This document shows, in pieces, positions 8,742 through 18,128 of a stretch of 64,000 bases of DNA. Every line of letters starts with the position of its first letter. Positions within the stretch are counted from its first letter, which is position 1. The position numbers and the translations under genes were made by a program. The notes beneath the pieces are model-generated. The model was not told the DNA's origin. It saw only the letters and a program-made list of their open reading frames with translations, and made no database searches. Source of the DNA: Bacteriovoracaceae bacterium (GTDB taxonomy: Bacteria; Bdellovibrionota; Bacteriovoracia; Bacteriovoracales; Bacteriovoracaceae); NCBI GenBank assembly GCA_020630335.1, contig JAHDBN010000001.1, forward strand, positions 169,324 through 233,323, read 5' to 3'.

Positions 8742-9968
8742 TCAGGCAACTCCACTTGCTCCAGCGAAGATCGGCATATACATTGCTGCTAAAACTCCAC
8801 CAACGAGTACCGCCAATACTACAATTAATATAGGTTCTATTAATTGAGTCATAGATTGAACACTTCCTTCTACTTCAACTTCAAATACTTTCGAAACTTT
8901 CTTAAGCATTTCATCTAAATTTCCTGTACTTTCTCCCACGTTTATCATTTGAGTAATAAGGTCAGGGAAATAAGTAATTCTCCCAAGTGGTGCGGCTAAA
9001 GTTCGTCCACTCACTACAGAAGCCCTTACTCTTTTTATATCTCTAGAAATGATAGAATTTTCTACTGTATCAGCACAAACCTCTAATGCATCAACAATTG
9101 AAATCCCAGAGCTGATCATAGTTGCTAAAGTTTGAGAGAATGAACTTAGATTCCCTTTTATAATTACATTTCCCAATACAGGAATTTGCAAGATTGCTTT
9201 ATCAAATATTCTACGACCATCTTCAGTTTTTCTTAAAAAATAATAAGCTCCAAAAAAGAATGCTATCGAACCAATAATAAGTTTAAAAATATTCTCTCTG
9301 AAAAAATCTGAAATATTAATAACAACTTGAGTAATCCAAGGAATCTCTTGTTGGTTTTCTTCTAGCATCGAAACAAACTGCGGAACGACAAAAGTCATTA
9401 AACCAACAAATACTATGACTCCAATAAAAGAAACTATCGCCGGATACATCATCGCTGATTTAATCTTTTTTCTAAGAGCCATTTTCTTTTCTAAGAAATC
9501 ATCTAATTTATTTAAGATCTCATCTAATATACCTGCTACTTCACCTGCTTTTATTAATTGACAGTAAAGTTTACTAAAGTTTTTATCTTCCTGCATAGAA
9601 TCACTTAGAGTTTGCCCTTCACTAATTCTTCTGGAAATTCTAAGTAAAGATTTTCTAAGATATGGATTCTTTTCTTGTTTTTGTAAAATTTCAATAGATT
9701 GTAATATTGGAACACCTGCATTTACTAGAGTGGCTAATTGCTTTGTGAATCGTCCAATATCTTTTTCTGAAAATCCTGATGATATATTTAAATCTGCTAA
9801 CAAATCAGAGATGTTCATTTCTGAAAAAATATTTGGCTTAGCTAGTTTTTTTGCTCTTATTCCTTTTCTTCGAAGTAATCTTTTCGCATCTTTTTGATCA
9901 TTTGCTTCTATCGAACCAATAACCCTAGTTCCTGTTTTATCGAATCCCTCGTATTTAAACTCAACCAT
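8742..9968 (-). CDS. pilC: Type IV pilus inner-membrane platform protein PilC
   Basis: PilC is the membrane platform on which PilB and PilT act. The 408-residue protein shows the duplicated GspF domain: the first half with FTKQLATLVNAGVPILQSI, a span near 170-195, the second half with FSQTLATMISSGISIVDAL, and a C-terminal span (LIVVLAVLVGGVLAAMYMPI). The length is standard. Its start overlaps the pilT stop by one base. Confidence 0.97.
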   Translation of the reverse strand: MVEFKYEGFDKTGTRVIGSIEANDQKDAKRLLRRKGIRAKKLAKPNIFSEMNISDLLADLNISSGFSEKDIGRFTKQLATLVNAGVPILQSIEILQKQEKNPYLRKSLLRISRRISEGQTLSDSMQEDKNFSKLYCQLIKAGEVAGILDEILNKLDDFLEKKMALRKKIKSAMMYPAIVSFIGVIVFVGLMTFVVPQFVSMLEENQQEIPWITQVVINISDFFRENIFKLIIGSIAFFFGAYYFLRKTEDGRRIFDKAILQIPVLGNVIIKGNLSSFSQTLATMISSGISIVDALEVCADTVENSIISRDIKRVRASVVSGRTLAAPLGRITYFPDLITQMINVGESTGNLDEMLKKVSKVFEVEVEGSVQSMTQLIEPILIVVLAVLVGGVLAAMYMPIFAGASGVA

Positions 9969-11188
9969 TACGATGCCTTCTTCACTTTTTCCAAGCCAAA
10001 ATGTTTTAATAACTCTTCGGGTTTGTTCGAATATGCAATTGCATCTTCTCTTGAAATAAATCCTTTCTCATAAGATCCAATCAAGGATTGATTCATAGTC
10101 ACAATACCCGATTGATCTTGACCTATCTGCATTTGAGAATAGATTTGATGAATTTTATCTTCTCTTATTAAATTTCTAATCGCTAAATTAGGAACTAAGA
10201 TCTCTTGGCTTAATTGTCTTCCGCCTCCAATTTTAGGTACAAGTTGTTGAGCAACAACACCTTGAAGAACAAATGAAAGTAAGTTTCTAATTTGATCTTG
10301 CTTATCTGATGGAAAAACATTTACGATCCTGTTGATTGTTTGAACAGTTGAATTCGTATGTAAAGTTCCAAAAACTAAATGTCCTGTTTCTGCAATCGTT
10401 AATGCTGCTTCTATTGTTTCTTGATCCCTAAGTTCCCCAACCAAAATAATATCAGGGTCTTGTCTTAGTAAACTTTTTAAACCATTTTTAAAACTAAAAG
10501 AATCAGCTCCTATTTCTCTTTGGTTCACAATACAACCTTTATGCTTATGAACAAATTCAATAGGATCTTCTAAGGTAATAATATGTCCATTATGTGTTTG
10601 GTTTAACTGATCTATAATTGAAGCCAAGGTTGTTGATTTACCAGAACCTGTTGGCCCCGTCACAAGAATTAAACCATTTAGAGCTGAGGTAATATCTAGT
10701 AAAACTTTTGGTAACCCAAGCGCATCAAAGTCAGGCACAACTGAAGGTATTAATCGAAAAGCTGCTGAAAGTTTTCCTTGTGCATAAAACACATTAACTC
10801 TAAATCTTGCAAGATTTCTTACACCAAAAGAAAAATCAATCTCTAAGTTTTTTTCTAGCTCTGCTTTTTGCTTATCACTTAAAACTTGATAAATAATTTT
10901 CCTACAAACTTTTTCAGTTAACGGTGTTACTTTTATTCTAACAATATCACCATCTATTCTTAAAGCAGGTGCAGCTCCTGCGCTCAAATGTAAATCCGAT
11001 GCACCTTGATCAACCATTAGTTTAAAAAGTTGTTGTATTTTTATTGCATCAATTTCTGTAGTTGTTGCTCTTTGAGTAATCGTTGGATCACTATCTAAGA
11101 TAGTGGTGGCATCCATAGAAGAACTTGGATTATCTAATATAGTTGTTACATCTACTTTAGAAGGTATTTTTTTATTTTCTTCACTCAT
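9968..11188 (-). CDS. pilT: Type IV pilus retraction ATPase PilT
   Basis: PilT is the hexameric ATPase that depolymerises pili. The core begins near residue 47 (IQQLFKLMVDQGASDLHLSAG) and carries Walker A VTGPTGSGKSTTLASI (about 173-188), the Asp box, Walker B RQDPDIILVGELRD, the His box TGHLVFGTLHT, and the retraction motif AIRNLIRE. At 406 residues it is longer than usual because of a Thr/Ser/Asp-rich N-terminal extension of about 46 residues. That extension contains two copies of TTILD (residues 15-19 and 28-32), a context resembling phosphothreonine sites read by FHA domains. It follows pilB by 9 bases. Confidence 0.97.
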   Translation of the reverse strand: MSEENKKIPSKVDVTTILDNPSSSMDATTILDSDPTITQRATTTEIDAIKIQQLFKLMVDQGASDLHLSAGAAPALRIDGDIVRIKVTPLTEKVCRKIIYQVLSDKQKAELEKNLEIDFSFGVRNLARFRVNVFYAQGKLSAAFRLIPSVVPDFDALGLPKVLLDITSALNGLILVTGPTGSGKSTTLASIIDQLNQTHNGHIITLEDPIEFVHKHKGCIVNQREIGADSFSFKNGLKSLLRQDPDIILVGELRDQETIEAALTIAETGHLVFGTLHTNSTVQTINRIVNVFPSDKQDQIRNLLSFVLQGVVAQQLVPKIGGGRQLSQEILVPNLAIRNLIREDKIHQIYSQMQIGQDQSGIVTMNQSLIGSYEKGFISREDAIAYSNKPEELLKHFGLEKVKKAS

Positions 11189-11197
11189 AATCTTTTC

Positions 11198-12871
11198 CTA
11201 AATTATATCAGCTGATGAACTTAACACAGCTTCTTCTAATGATATCAATCCTTGAGCAACCTTCATTAAGGCACTCATCCTTAGCGTTCTCATTCCTTCA
11301 TATATTGCTCTTTGCTTAATTTCATCAGTTGATGCTCCGTTAAGAACTAAAGATTTTATTCCCGGAGTAACTTCTAAAATTTCATGAATAGCAACTCTTC
11401 CTTTATTTCCAGTCTGATTACAATGATCACACCCTTTTCCTTTGTATATTTTCACTTTTGCTGCTGACAGTGCTTCTAATCCACAAGCAACAAGTTCATC
11501 ACTTGTGCTTTTAACTTCTTCTTTACAGTTCTCGCATATTTTCTTGCATAATCTTTGAGCTGTAATAACACTTAATGAAGAAACAACTAAGAATGGTTCA
11601 ACTCCTAAGTTTAATAACCTAGTTACTGTTGATGCTGCATCGTTAGTATGTAAGGTCGAAAAAACAAAATGTCCTGTAAGAGCTGCTTCTACTGCCATTT
11701 CTCCTACTTCTGTATCTCGAATTTCTCCAACCATTATAATGTCTGGATCTTGTCTTAAAAAAGATTTTAAAGCTTTAGCAAAATCAAAACCTATGTCTTT
11801 TCTAATATTCACCTGATTGATCCCTTCTAGATTAAATTCACAAGGATCTTCCGCAGTTGAGATATTAGTATTAATGGTATTTAACTCCATTAATGCCGAA
11901 TAAAGAGTCGTTGTCTTCCCACTACCCGTTGGCCCCGTTACAAGTGCCATTCCATAAGGTTTTTTAATTCCCGATTTAAAAATTTCTAATTGCTTCTCAG
12001 TAAATCCAAGTTTAGTCATATCCAACTCAAGACTTGAAGAGTCTAACAAACGCAAGACAATTTTCTCTCCAAAAAGTGTTGGAATGCTAGAAACTCGGTA
12101 ATCAATTGTTCTGCCAGCTATTCCAATCTTCATTCTTCCATCTTGAGGAAGTCTTTTTTCAGAAATATCTAGCTTTGCCATAATTTTAAATCTTGAAATC
12201 ATTGCAAGAGATAATGCCTTCGGAGGACTGCTAATCTCCACAAGTGAGCCATCAATCCTAAATCTTATTCTAAATTTTTTCTCATAAGGTTCTACATGTA
12301 TATCAGAAGCTCCTCTATAAAAAGCATCGGCGAGGATATGATTAACCAAAGAAACCACATCACTTGTAATATTGTCTAATACTTGTTTTTCATCTTCCTG
12401 CACTTCTGTTTCATCAATTTCTTCAATTGAATCAACTAACTCTTTAACTGAAACTTTGACTCTAGAATAAAGTTTTTCCCATGTAGAAATATTAGTTAAA
12501 ACTATTTCGCATGGCTTTCCTAAAATCTCCATGCATTCTTTTAGGTTTTCTTTTGCGTTGGGATCAAATGAAGTAAGTATGATTTTATTGGAAACTTCAT
12601 TGACAGGAATAAGTCTATATTTGGTTACAACTTTTTTCTGCAAGACAGAAAGTTGTTCACTTGAAATTTCATCCTCATTAATTTTTAAAATAGTTAGCCC
12701 ATTAGCCTCAGCCATTAAATGCATAAACCTGTTTTCATCAAAGTTTTCCAAGTCGTGCAAATAAAACTCAGCAAAGGGATCATTCTTATGAGTAACATCA
12801 ATCTTCTTCAACTCTTTTTGAGTTGCCATCCCTGTGGAACTTATCAATGAAGAAAATTGTTCGTTTAACAT
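11198..12871 (-). CDS. pilB: Type IV pilus extension ATPase PilB
   Basis: PilB powers pilus assembly. The 557-residue protein has the GSPII_E N-terminal domain (about 1-140), the linker DAFYRGASDIHVEPYEKK, Walker A TGPTGSGKTTTLYSAL (about 309-324), Walker B RQDPDIIMVGEIRD, and the His box. The zinc-binding tetracysteine is present: CKKICENC near 437-445 and CDHC near 483-486. It is the first of the pilB-pilT-pilC group and has a GAGGT Shine-Dalgarno. The 68-base gap to ribF shows no convincing terminator. Confidence 0.97.
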   Translation of the reverse strand: MLNEQFSSLISSTGMATQKELKKIDVTHKNDPFAEFYLHDLENFDENRFMHLMAEANGLTILKINEDEISSEQLSVLQKKVVTKYRLIPVNEVSNKIILTSFDPNAKENLKECMEILGKPCEIVLTNISTWEKLYSRVKVSVKELVDSIEEIDETEVQEDEKQVLDNITSDVVSLVNHILADAFYRGASDIHVEPYEKKFRIRFRIDGSLVEISSPPKALSLAMISRFKIMAKLDISEKRLPQDGRMKIGIAGRTIDYRVSSIPTLFGEKIVLRLLDSSSLELDMTKLGFTEKQLEIFKSGIKKPYGMALVTGPTGSGKTTTLYSALMELNTINTNISTAEDPCEFNLEGINQVNIRKDIGFDFAKALKSFLRQDPDIIMVGEIRDTEVGEMAVEAALTGHFVFSTLHTNDAASTVTRLLNLGVEPFLVVSSLSVITAQRLCKKICENCKEEVKSTSDELVACGLEALSAAKVKIYKGKGCDHCNQTGNKGRVAIHEILEVTPGIKSLVLNGASTDEIKQRAIYEGMRTLRMSALMKVAQGLISLEEAVLSSSADII

Positions 12872-12939
12872 AATACCTCTAGAATATTTATCGGATAAAA
12901 TTTAAAGGAACTTAAGATATAAACCCAGAAAGGTATTAC

Positions 12940-13875
12940 CTATAATTTTTCATTAAAGTATGATTTTGCTTGATGAACATCTTGTTGTATTTGATTAATT
13001 AACTCATTTACTGATGAGTACTTATTTTCTTCCCTGATAAAACTCATGAACAAGACCTCTAAGTTTTCACCATAAATATCTTCATTAAAATCAAAAATAT
13101 TTGTCTCTACAATTCTTTCTTTAGAATCTTTGAAAGTCGGTTTTGTTCCTATGTTCGTAATCGAATGATATATCATATTTTCATATTTTACTTTAGAAAC
13201 ATATACACCATTCAAGGGAATCATTCTATTGTTCTTGAATTTAATATTTGCAGTAGGGAATCCTATTTTTTTTCCTCTCCCATCACCTTTTATAACAATC
13301 CCAGATAAAGAAAAATTTCTGCCTATTAATTTACTCGCTTCCTCAACTCTTCCCTTGTCGAGATGATTTCTGATCTCGGTAGAACTAATCACTTTTCCAT
13401 CTACTGCATATGAATCGCAAGAATCAAAACTTACTTCCAAATTGTTTTCTTTAATGTATTTTCTTAGATTCTCAACTCCACCTGATTTCTCTGATCCAAA
13501 TGAAAAATCATGGCCAAGAAGTATATAAGAGATTTTTTGATGACAGAAAATGTATTCCCTAAGAAATTCTTCGGGAGATTTTGTAGAGAAATCTCGGTTA
13601 AAAGGAAGCTCTACTAGGTAATCAATTTCTAATTCTGTAAGGTTTTTTCTTTTTTCTTCATAACTGCAAAGCAACTTTAATGTAGAGGGTGCTATGACTT
13701 CTCTGGGGTGTGGAAAAAAAGTAATCACAACTGAGATACCATCTTTTGACCTAGAAGTTTTGACTAGTTTCTCTAAGACATATTTATGTCCTAGGTGAAC
13801 ACCATCATAATTTCCTATCGCAAGAAATATCTCTTTATTAGGTTCTATTTCTCTAAGACTCTGAACTATCTTCAT
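12940..13875 (-). CDS. ribF: Bifunctional riboflavin kinase / FAD synthetase RibF
   Basis: RibF converts riboflavin to FMN and FAD. The N-terminal adenylyltransferase domain has AIGNYDGVHLGHKYVL (HxGH-type nucleotide-binding motif, about residues 20-34) and SSTEIRNHL; the C-terminal kinase domain has GRGKKIGFPTANIKF. The 311-residue length is normal. Its start lies 23 bases inside the 3' end of batD, so it is translated as the last gene of the Bat operon rather than from a riboflavin locus. No FMN riboswitch is present upstream, since upstream sequence is batD coding DNA. Confidence 0.95.
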   Translation of the reverse strand: MKIVQSLREIEPNKEIFLAIGNYDGVHLGHKYVLEKLVKTSRSKDGISVVITFFPHPREVIAPSTLKLLCSYEEKRKNLTELEIDYLVELPFNRDFSTKSPEEFLREYIFCHQKISYILLGHDFSFGSEKSGGVENLRKYIKENNLEVSFDSCDSYAVDGKVISSTEIRNHLDKGRVEEASKLIGRNFSLSGIVIKGDGRGKKIGFPTANIKFKNNRMIPLNGVYVSKVKYENMIYHSITNIGTKPTFKDSKERIVETNIFDFNEDIYGENLEVLFMSFIREENKYSSVNELINQIQQDVHQAKSYFNEKL

Positions 13876-15493
13876 TGTTTAAACTTTTATTAATAATACC
13901 TTCTACTTCATTAAAGTATTTTTTATTAAAAGTCACATCTATTTTCTTCTTATTTTTGCTATATTTCGCTAAGGAGTGAGAATCTAGTAATGTTAAAAAA
14001 TACATCTTAGCGTCGCTACTAAGCTCAGAGTTCTTAACTTTAAGCCTAGCATTTTCTGATTTTTCATTCATTCCATCTAGGTAACGATAAACGTTGGCAT
14101 AATTAAAGTTTTTACCTGAAAGATTTTTAAATCTCCTATTTTCTAAAAAATTTAAAAATGTCTTTTTATCAAAAAATATTAATAGAAAAAAGATAACGCT
14201 CAAAAGCATGAGTATTACGTTTATAGATTTATGAATACTAGAAAAAAGAGATTTCTTATTGGACTTTATATAAGGACCCAATATATTTCTATCAAAATCA
14301 AATTTAATTGGATTTATTGTACTTACTTTTTCACCATTTGATCTAACAGCTCCTCCCCTAACAATAATAGCTGGAAATTTAACCTCGCTAAACTCATAAC
14401 TCTTTGTTTCTGGATTAAAAAAACTAAACTTAAGATTCTTAGCTTTTTGATCATGATTAAACTTAGGTAGAAAAGTATAAGTAAAAGTTTTAGTTGCCGT
14501 TAAATCATGGTTCATTTGCAATTTAGAATCACTTTCAAATTTTTCAAATTTTTCATTGTTTAAAAAGTCTGGTGCTTGATAAGATTCTAAGTTCCCTGGG
14601 CCAGATACACTAAATTTAATTTCAATAGGTTCATTCACTAATACTTTTTCTTTGTTCACAGATAAAGTGAAAGTATGCTTTCCTACTAAACCTGTAAAAC
14701 TTTTATCTCTACCTTCAATAGGGAGATCTTTTGAACTGATTTCAACTTCTGAACTTGCATAGTTCTTTTTTCTTCTTTCTCTAAATCCAAAACCAAAGCC
14801 TCTAAAAGGATCTGCGCCACCTCGAACAGGATAAATCACCTGAGCAATCATTGGATCAATTATCGCTTTAGATTTATCTGTATACAAAACAGAGCTATAC
14901 AGAAGTATTTTCATATACTTCTCACCACCAATTTTAACCATTTCTTTTTTCTGAGCTTCTTTTCTAAATCTTTTTAAAAAACCTTCAAGTTTAGGAAAGG
15001 CCAAGATGTTGTAATTACTAACTTCAACTTTGTAATAAAGGTTATAATCTAGTTTTATTTGTTCATTTTTATAAAGATCTTTCTTAGAAACATCTGCTCT
15101 AATAAATATGTTCTTGTCACTTTGCACTGCTTTCACAACTTCTATTTCGACCTCATTATGAAGATCAGTTTTACCTTTTACTACTGTATGAATGTTTTTT
15201 ATAAGAGCTCTACCTTTTTTCAGAGGCCTGAAAGAGTAATTAAAAATATACTCATCTCTTCTCTGTGTTCTTCCATTTATGACTGTAATATTTGAAGAAT
15301 ACCCTCCTTCACTTTTAGCCACCTGCTCAAGATTTTCGAGGTTAAAATTAATTTCGGGTTTCTCATCTGATGAAACTTTTACTTTAATATCAAAGATTTC
15401 TCCAACTCCTACTTTTCCAGGTGCTTCCACTCTAAGTTCAGCTGAAAACAAAGAAAAGCTAATAAGAAACATTATTATATACTTCACTACCAA
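13853..15493 (-). CDS. batD: BatD-like membrane protein
   Basis: A 546-residue protein with a signal peptide (about 1-19), a long periplasmic region with repeated immunoglobulin-like beta domains (for example VNEPIEIKFSVSGPGNL and TATKTFTYTFLPK), one membrane span near 420-440, and a short cytoplasmic tail. This is the oxygen-tolerance BatD architecture, normally encoded with MoxR and VWA proteins. It overlaps the upstream BatB gene by seven bases and ribF by 23 bases. In other bacteria Bat proteins are linked to stress tolerance; the exact role is unresolved. Confidence 0.88.
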   Translation of the reverse strand: MVVKYIIMFLISFSLFSAELRVEAPGKVGVGEIFDIKVKVSSDEKPEINFNLENLEQVAKSEGGYSSNITVINGRTQRRDEYIFNYSFRPLKKGRALIKNIHTVVKGKTDLHNEVEIEVVKAVQSDKNIFIRADVSKKDLYKNEQIKLDYNLYYKVEVSNYNILAFPKLEGFLKRFRKEAQKKEMVKIGGEKYMKILLYSSVLYTDKSKAIIDPMIAQVIYPVRGGADPFRGFGFGFRERRKKNYASSEVEISSKDLPIEGRDKSFTGLVGKHTFTLSVNKEKVLVNEPIEIKFSVSGPGNLESYQAPDFLNNEKFEKFESDSKLQMNHDLTATKTFTYTFLPKFNHDQKAKNLKFSFFNPETKSYEFSEVKFPAIIVRGGAVRSNGEKVSTINPIKFDFDRNILGPYIKSNKKSLFSSIHKSINVILMLLSVIFFLLIFFDKKTFLNFLENRRFKNLSGKNFNYANVYRYLDGMNEKSENARLKVKNSELSSDAKMYFLTLLDSHSLAKYSKNKKKIDVTFNKKYFNEVEGIINKSLNNEDSSES

Positions 15494-17175
15494 TCTCTCC
15501 TTTGCTTAAACCCTTTATCTTTTGTTTTTGTGTTCATAAACTTTTTTTGCATATTATTATCTTCATCAACTAATTGTTTTAAAACTGTTGGCAAGTTTTT
15601 CATCTTACTCTCTTTCTTTTTACCTTCACCATCTTTATCTTTGGATTTTTTCATTTTATCTTCTTTGCCTTCTTTCTCATTTTTTTGATCTTTACCTTTT
15701 TGATCCTTGCTATTTTTCTTGTCTCCCTCCTTCCCTTCTTTTTGATCTTTGTCATTTTTCTTATTGTCTTTTTTTTGTTTCTTCTTCTTCTTTTTCTTAA
15801 GTGCCAGCATCGTGTTTTCACGAACTTTGTTTTTTAAATCTTCATATTCCTCTCCACTTTTATCTTCTAAGTACTTATCTAACTCCTTAAGTTTGCCAAT
15901 AGCATTTTTAAGTTTATTTTCTTTTAAATCTAAACTTGACCAATTAAAGAAATCTTCCTTGTTTCCTTCTTTTATCTCTTTTAAATTTTCTTTATAAATC
16001 TTTCTGGCTTGATCATTTTTATCAAGACGCAAGTACAAACTTGCTAAATCCATTTTTTCTTCCTGCGACAAACCTTTTTCTTTCCATTTTTTCAAATATT
16101 TTTTTTCTTTTTTCTCAAACTTCTCCATTTCTTTTTTCTTTGCCATCTTAGAGGCTGGATCAAAGTTTTGAGCATTTGCATCAGTGCTGATTAAAAAGAA
16201 CATACCTGCTAGAATATAAGGATTAAAAGATGAGAATATAAAACCCAACATTAGTAAAACAACTCCAGGAACCAATAGATATTGAGTTAAAACAGGTTTA
16301 GTGCTTACTCTTCCTTTAACACTTTTTTGTTGATCTGAAGCATCAAAAAAACTTAAAATTTCATTTGTAGGTAATGAGTATGTTGAAGCAACCCAGGTTT
16401 TGGAATATTTAGAAAGGCTAGAAATTTTTTCTAAAGATTCTCTATCCAGCTTCGTAATTACTTTTTTACCATTTCTTTCTTTAAAACCTCTTGAAACTCC
16501 TCTTCTATCTCTAAGAGGAATATTAGAACCTTTCTCAGTTCCAATTCCTACTACTGCGAGATTAATAGAATCAGAAATTTTTAAATCAAGCTCATCTGAA
16601 CTTTCTGCATCAGTTAAAACTAAAACGTTTCCACCATCAGACCCATTGGTTCTTAAATACTGCTCCGTTTCTTTTATTGCTTTAACAATACTACTTCCTC
16701 CACCTAGCGCTATTTTATCTGAGATCCCAGAGATTCTAGCATCAAGTAAGTCTTGATCATTTGTAAAAGGGACAATTCTTTTAGAATTATCTGAAAACAA
16801 TACAACTGAAATCTTATGGCCAATAGAATTTTTTACAAAATGTCTTGCTATAAAAGACGCCTTAGATAATCTATTCGGCCTAACATCATCAGCTAACATA
16901 CTTAATGAATTATCAATTAATAATACTGTTTTCTGTTCTTTAACATCATCTTCTCTAGATTCTTCTTTCCCTCTCAAATCGAGCAAAGAAAGCAATAACA
17001 AGCCCAAACCTATTGTTTTAAAAAAACTTGAAACAATTGAAAATTTTGATCTCTTAAAAAACCAATGATCTCTTACCCATCTAAAAAAACGACCTTCTTC
17101 CTTGAAACTAAAAAAGCTAAACAATAAAAAAACAATAATTACTAAGAGTAAATATTGCTTGTAAACAAAATTCAA
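15487..17175 (-). CDS. batB: BatB-BatC-like fusion: VWA domain plus TPR and Lys-rich tail
   Basis: This 562-residue protein joins two parts usually encoded separately. The N-terminal half has two membrane spans, a von Willebrand A domain with MIDAS motif DNSLS (near residue 88) and VLVLTDAESSDEL, and another span pair near 300-335. After a second signal-like segment ending in ANAQ come TPR-like helices (residues about 345-460), as in BatC. The last 100 residues are extremely Lys/Asp/Glu-rich with runs of Lys, then a short conserved end. The tail is probably disordered. It overlaps batA and batD, so expression is coupled. Confidence 0.85.
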   Translation of the reverse strand: MNFVYKQYLLLVIIVFLLFSFFSFKEEGRFFRWVRDHWFFKRSKFSIVSSFFKTIGLGLLLLSLLDLRGKEESREDDVKEQKTVLLIDNSLSMLADDVRPNRLSKASFIARHFVKNSIGHKISVVLFSDNSKRIVPFTNDQDLLDARISGISDKIALGGGSSIVKAIKETEQYLRTNGSDGGNVLVLTDAESSDELDLKISDSINLAVVGIGTEKGSNIPLRDRRGVSRGFKERNGKKVITKLDRESLEKISSLSKYSKTWVASTYSLPTNEILSFFDASDQQKSVKGRVSTKPVLTQYLLVPGVVLLMLGFIFSSFNPYILAGMFFLISTDANAQNFDPASKMAKKKEMEKFEKKEKKYLKKWKEKGLSQEEKMDLASLYLRLDKNDQARKIYKENLKEIKEGNKEDFFNWSSLDLKENKLKNAIGKLKELDKYLEDKSGEEYEDLKNKVRENTMLALKKKKKKKQKKDNKKNDKDQKEGKEGDKKNSKDQKGKDQKNEKEGKEDKMKKSKDKDGEGKKKESKMKNLPTVLKQLVDEDNNMQKKFMNTKTKDKGFKQRRDW

Positions 17176-18128
17176 AAAGCCTCCCTTAAGAAAAACTTTC
17201 TCAATACTTCCGCTGCAAAAAACAATAAAAACCCAATAAAAAAATATTTATAATAAAACTCTTCATAGACTCTTTGATTGTTAACTTTAATTTTTGTTCT
17301 TTCTAACTTATCAATCTCAGACAAGATTCTTTTTAAAGCTGATTTATCTTGCGCCTTAAAACTCTTTGCACCTGTTAGATCTGAAATCTTTTTTAAAGTT
17401 TTAAAATCAAAAGAACCTCCAGGTATTCGTTGAAAACCGCCCCAGCCTATTGGTATACGTGCATTAGAGTCACTTCCAAGGCCTATAGTATAAATCTTTA
17501 TTCCAAATTTCTTAGCTTGCTCTGCTGCTTTAATTGGTGTTAAATTTCCAACGTTACTAGCTCCATCCGTTAATAAGATAACTACTTTCTTTTTAGTTTC
17601 ACTTGCTTGTGACCTCGCAACAGCTAAACCAATAGCATCTCCTATATTAGTTCCAGATCCTAGAAACCCAATTTTTATATCAGAAATATATTTTGTAATA
17701 AGCTCAGTGTCTGTTGTTAAAGGAAGTAAGGTAAAAACTTTCTCTGAAAATAAAATAACTCCAATCCTATCGTTTGGTTTTAGTTTCGCAAACTCTTCAA
17801 GCTTTTCCTTAGCCACTGCCAATCTATCAGGTTTCAAGTCTCTTGCTTCCATAGACTTTGAAACATCTACTACCAAAAAAATGTCTTTTACATCTTTAGT
17901 ATTGCTTGAATAACTTAAAGGTTTTCTTGGAAAAGACATTGCATAAGAAATATACAAAATCCCTATTACCCCAATAACATAAATAATTACTTTAAGAGAA
18001 AATTTAAAAGAATCTTTTCTCTCACTTCCAAGCACCAGCCCTTTATGAAAGACTCTCCAAAAACTCAAGCTCCAGGCTACAAGCAAGAGCAATCCCAAAA
18101 TAGAAAAATATATTGATTTATATTCCAT
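17172..18128 (-). CDS. batA: BatA-like VWA-domain membrane protein
   Basis: A 318-residue protein with N-terminal membrane spans (about 8-25 and 48-68), a von Willebrand A domain with a complete MIDAS start DVSKS (near residue 88), RIGVILFSEKVFTLLPLT and VVILLTDGASNVG, and a C-terminal span (YFFIGFLLFFAAEVL). This is the BatA topology: a metal-dependent adhesion domain between spans. It overlaps both neighbours (11 bases with the upstream gene, 4 with batB), so the proteins are probably made in fixed ratio and act as one membrane complex with the MoxR chaperone. Confidence 0.9.
   Translation of the reverse strand: MEYKSIYFSILGLLLLVAWSLSFWRVFHKGLVLGSERKDSFKFSLKVIIYVIGVIGILYISYAMSFPRKPLSYSSNTKDVKDIFLVVDVSKSMEARDLKPDRLAVAKEKLEEFAKLKPNDRIGVILFSEKVFTLLPLTTDTELITKYISDIKIGFLGSGTNIGDAIGLAVARSQASETKKKVVILLTDGASNVGNLTPIKAAEQAKKFGIKIYTIGLGSDSNARIPIGWGGFQRIPGGSFDFKTLKKISDLTGAKSFKAQDKSALKRILSEIDKLERTKIKVNNQRVYEEFYYKYFFIGFLLFFAAEVLRKFFLREAF

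Noticed and set aside
12872..12939. Terminator or FMN riboswitch around ribF
   Set aside because: Only very short stems are present between ribF and pilB, and ribF starts within batD, leaving no leader for a riboswitch.
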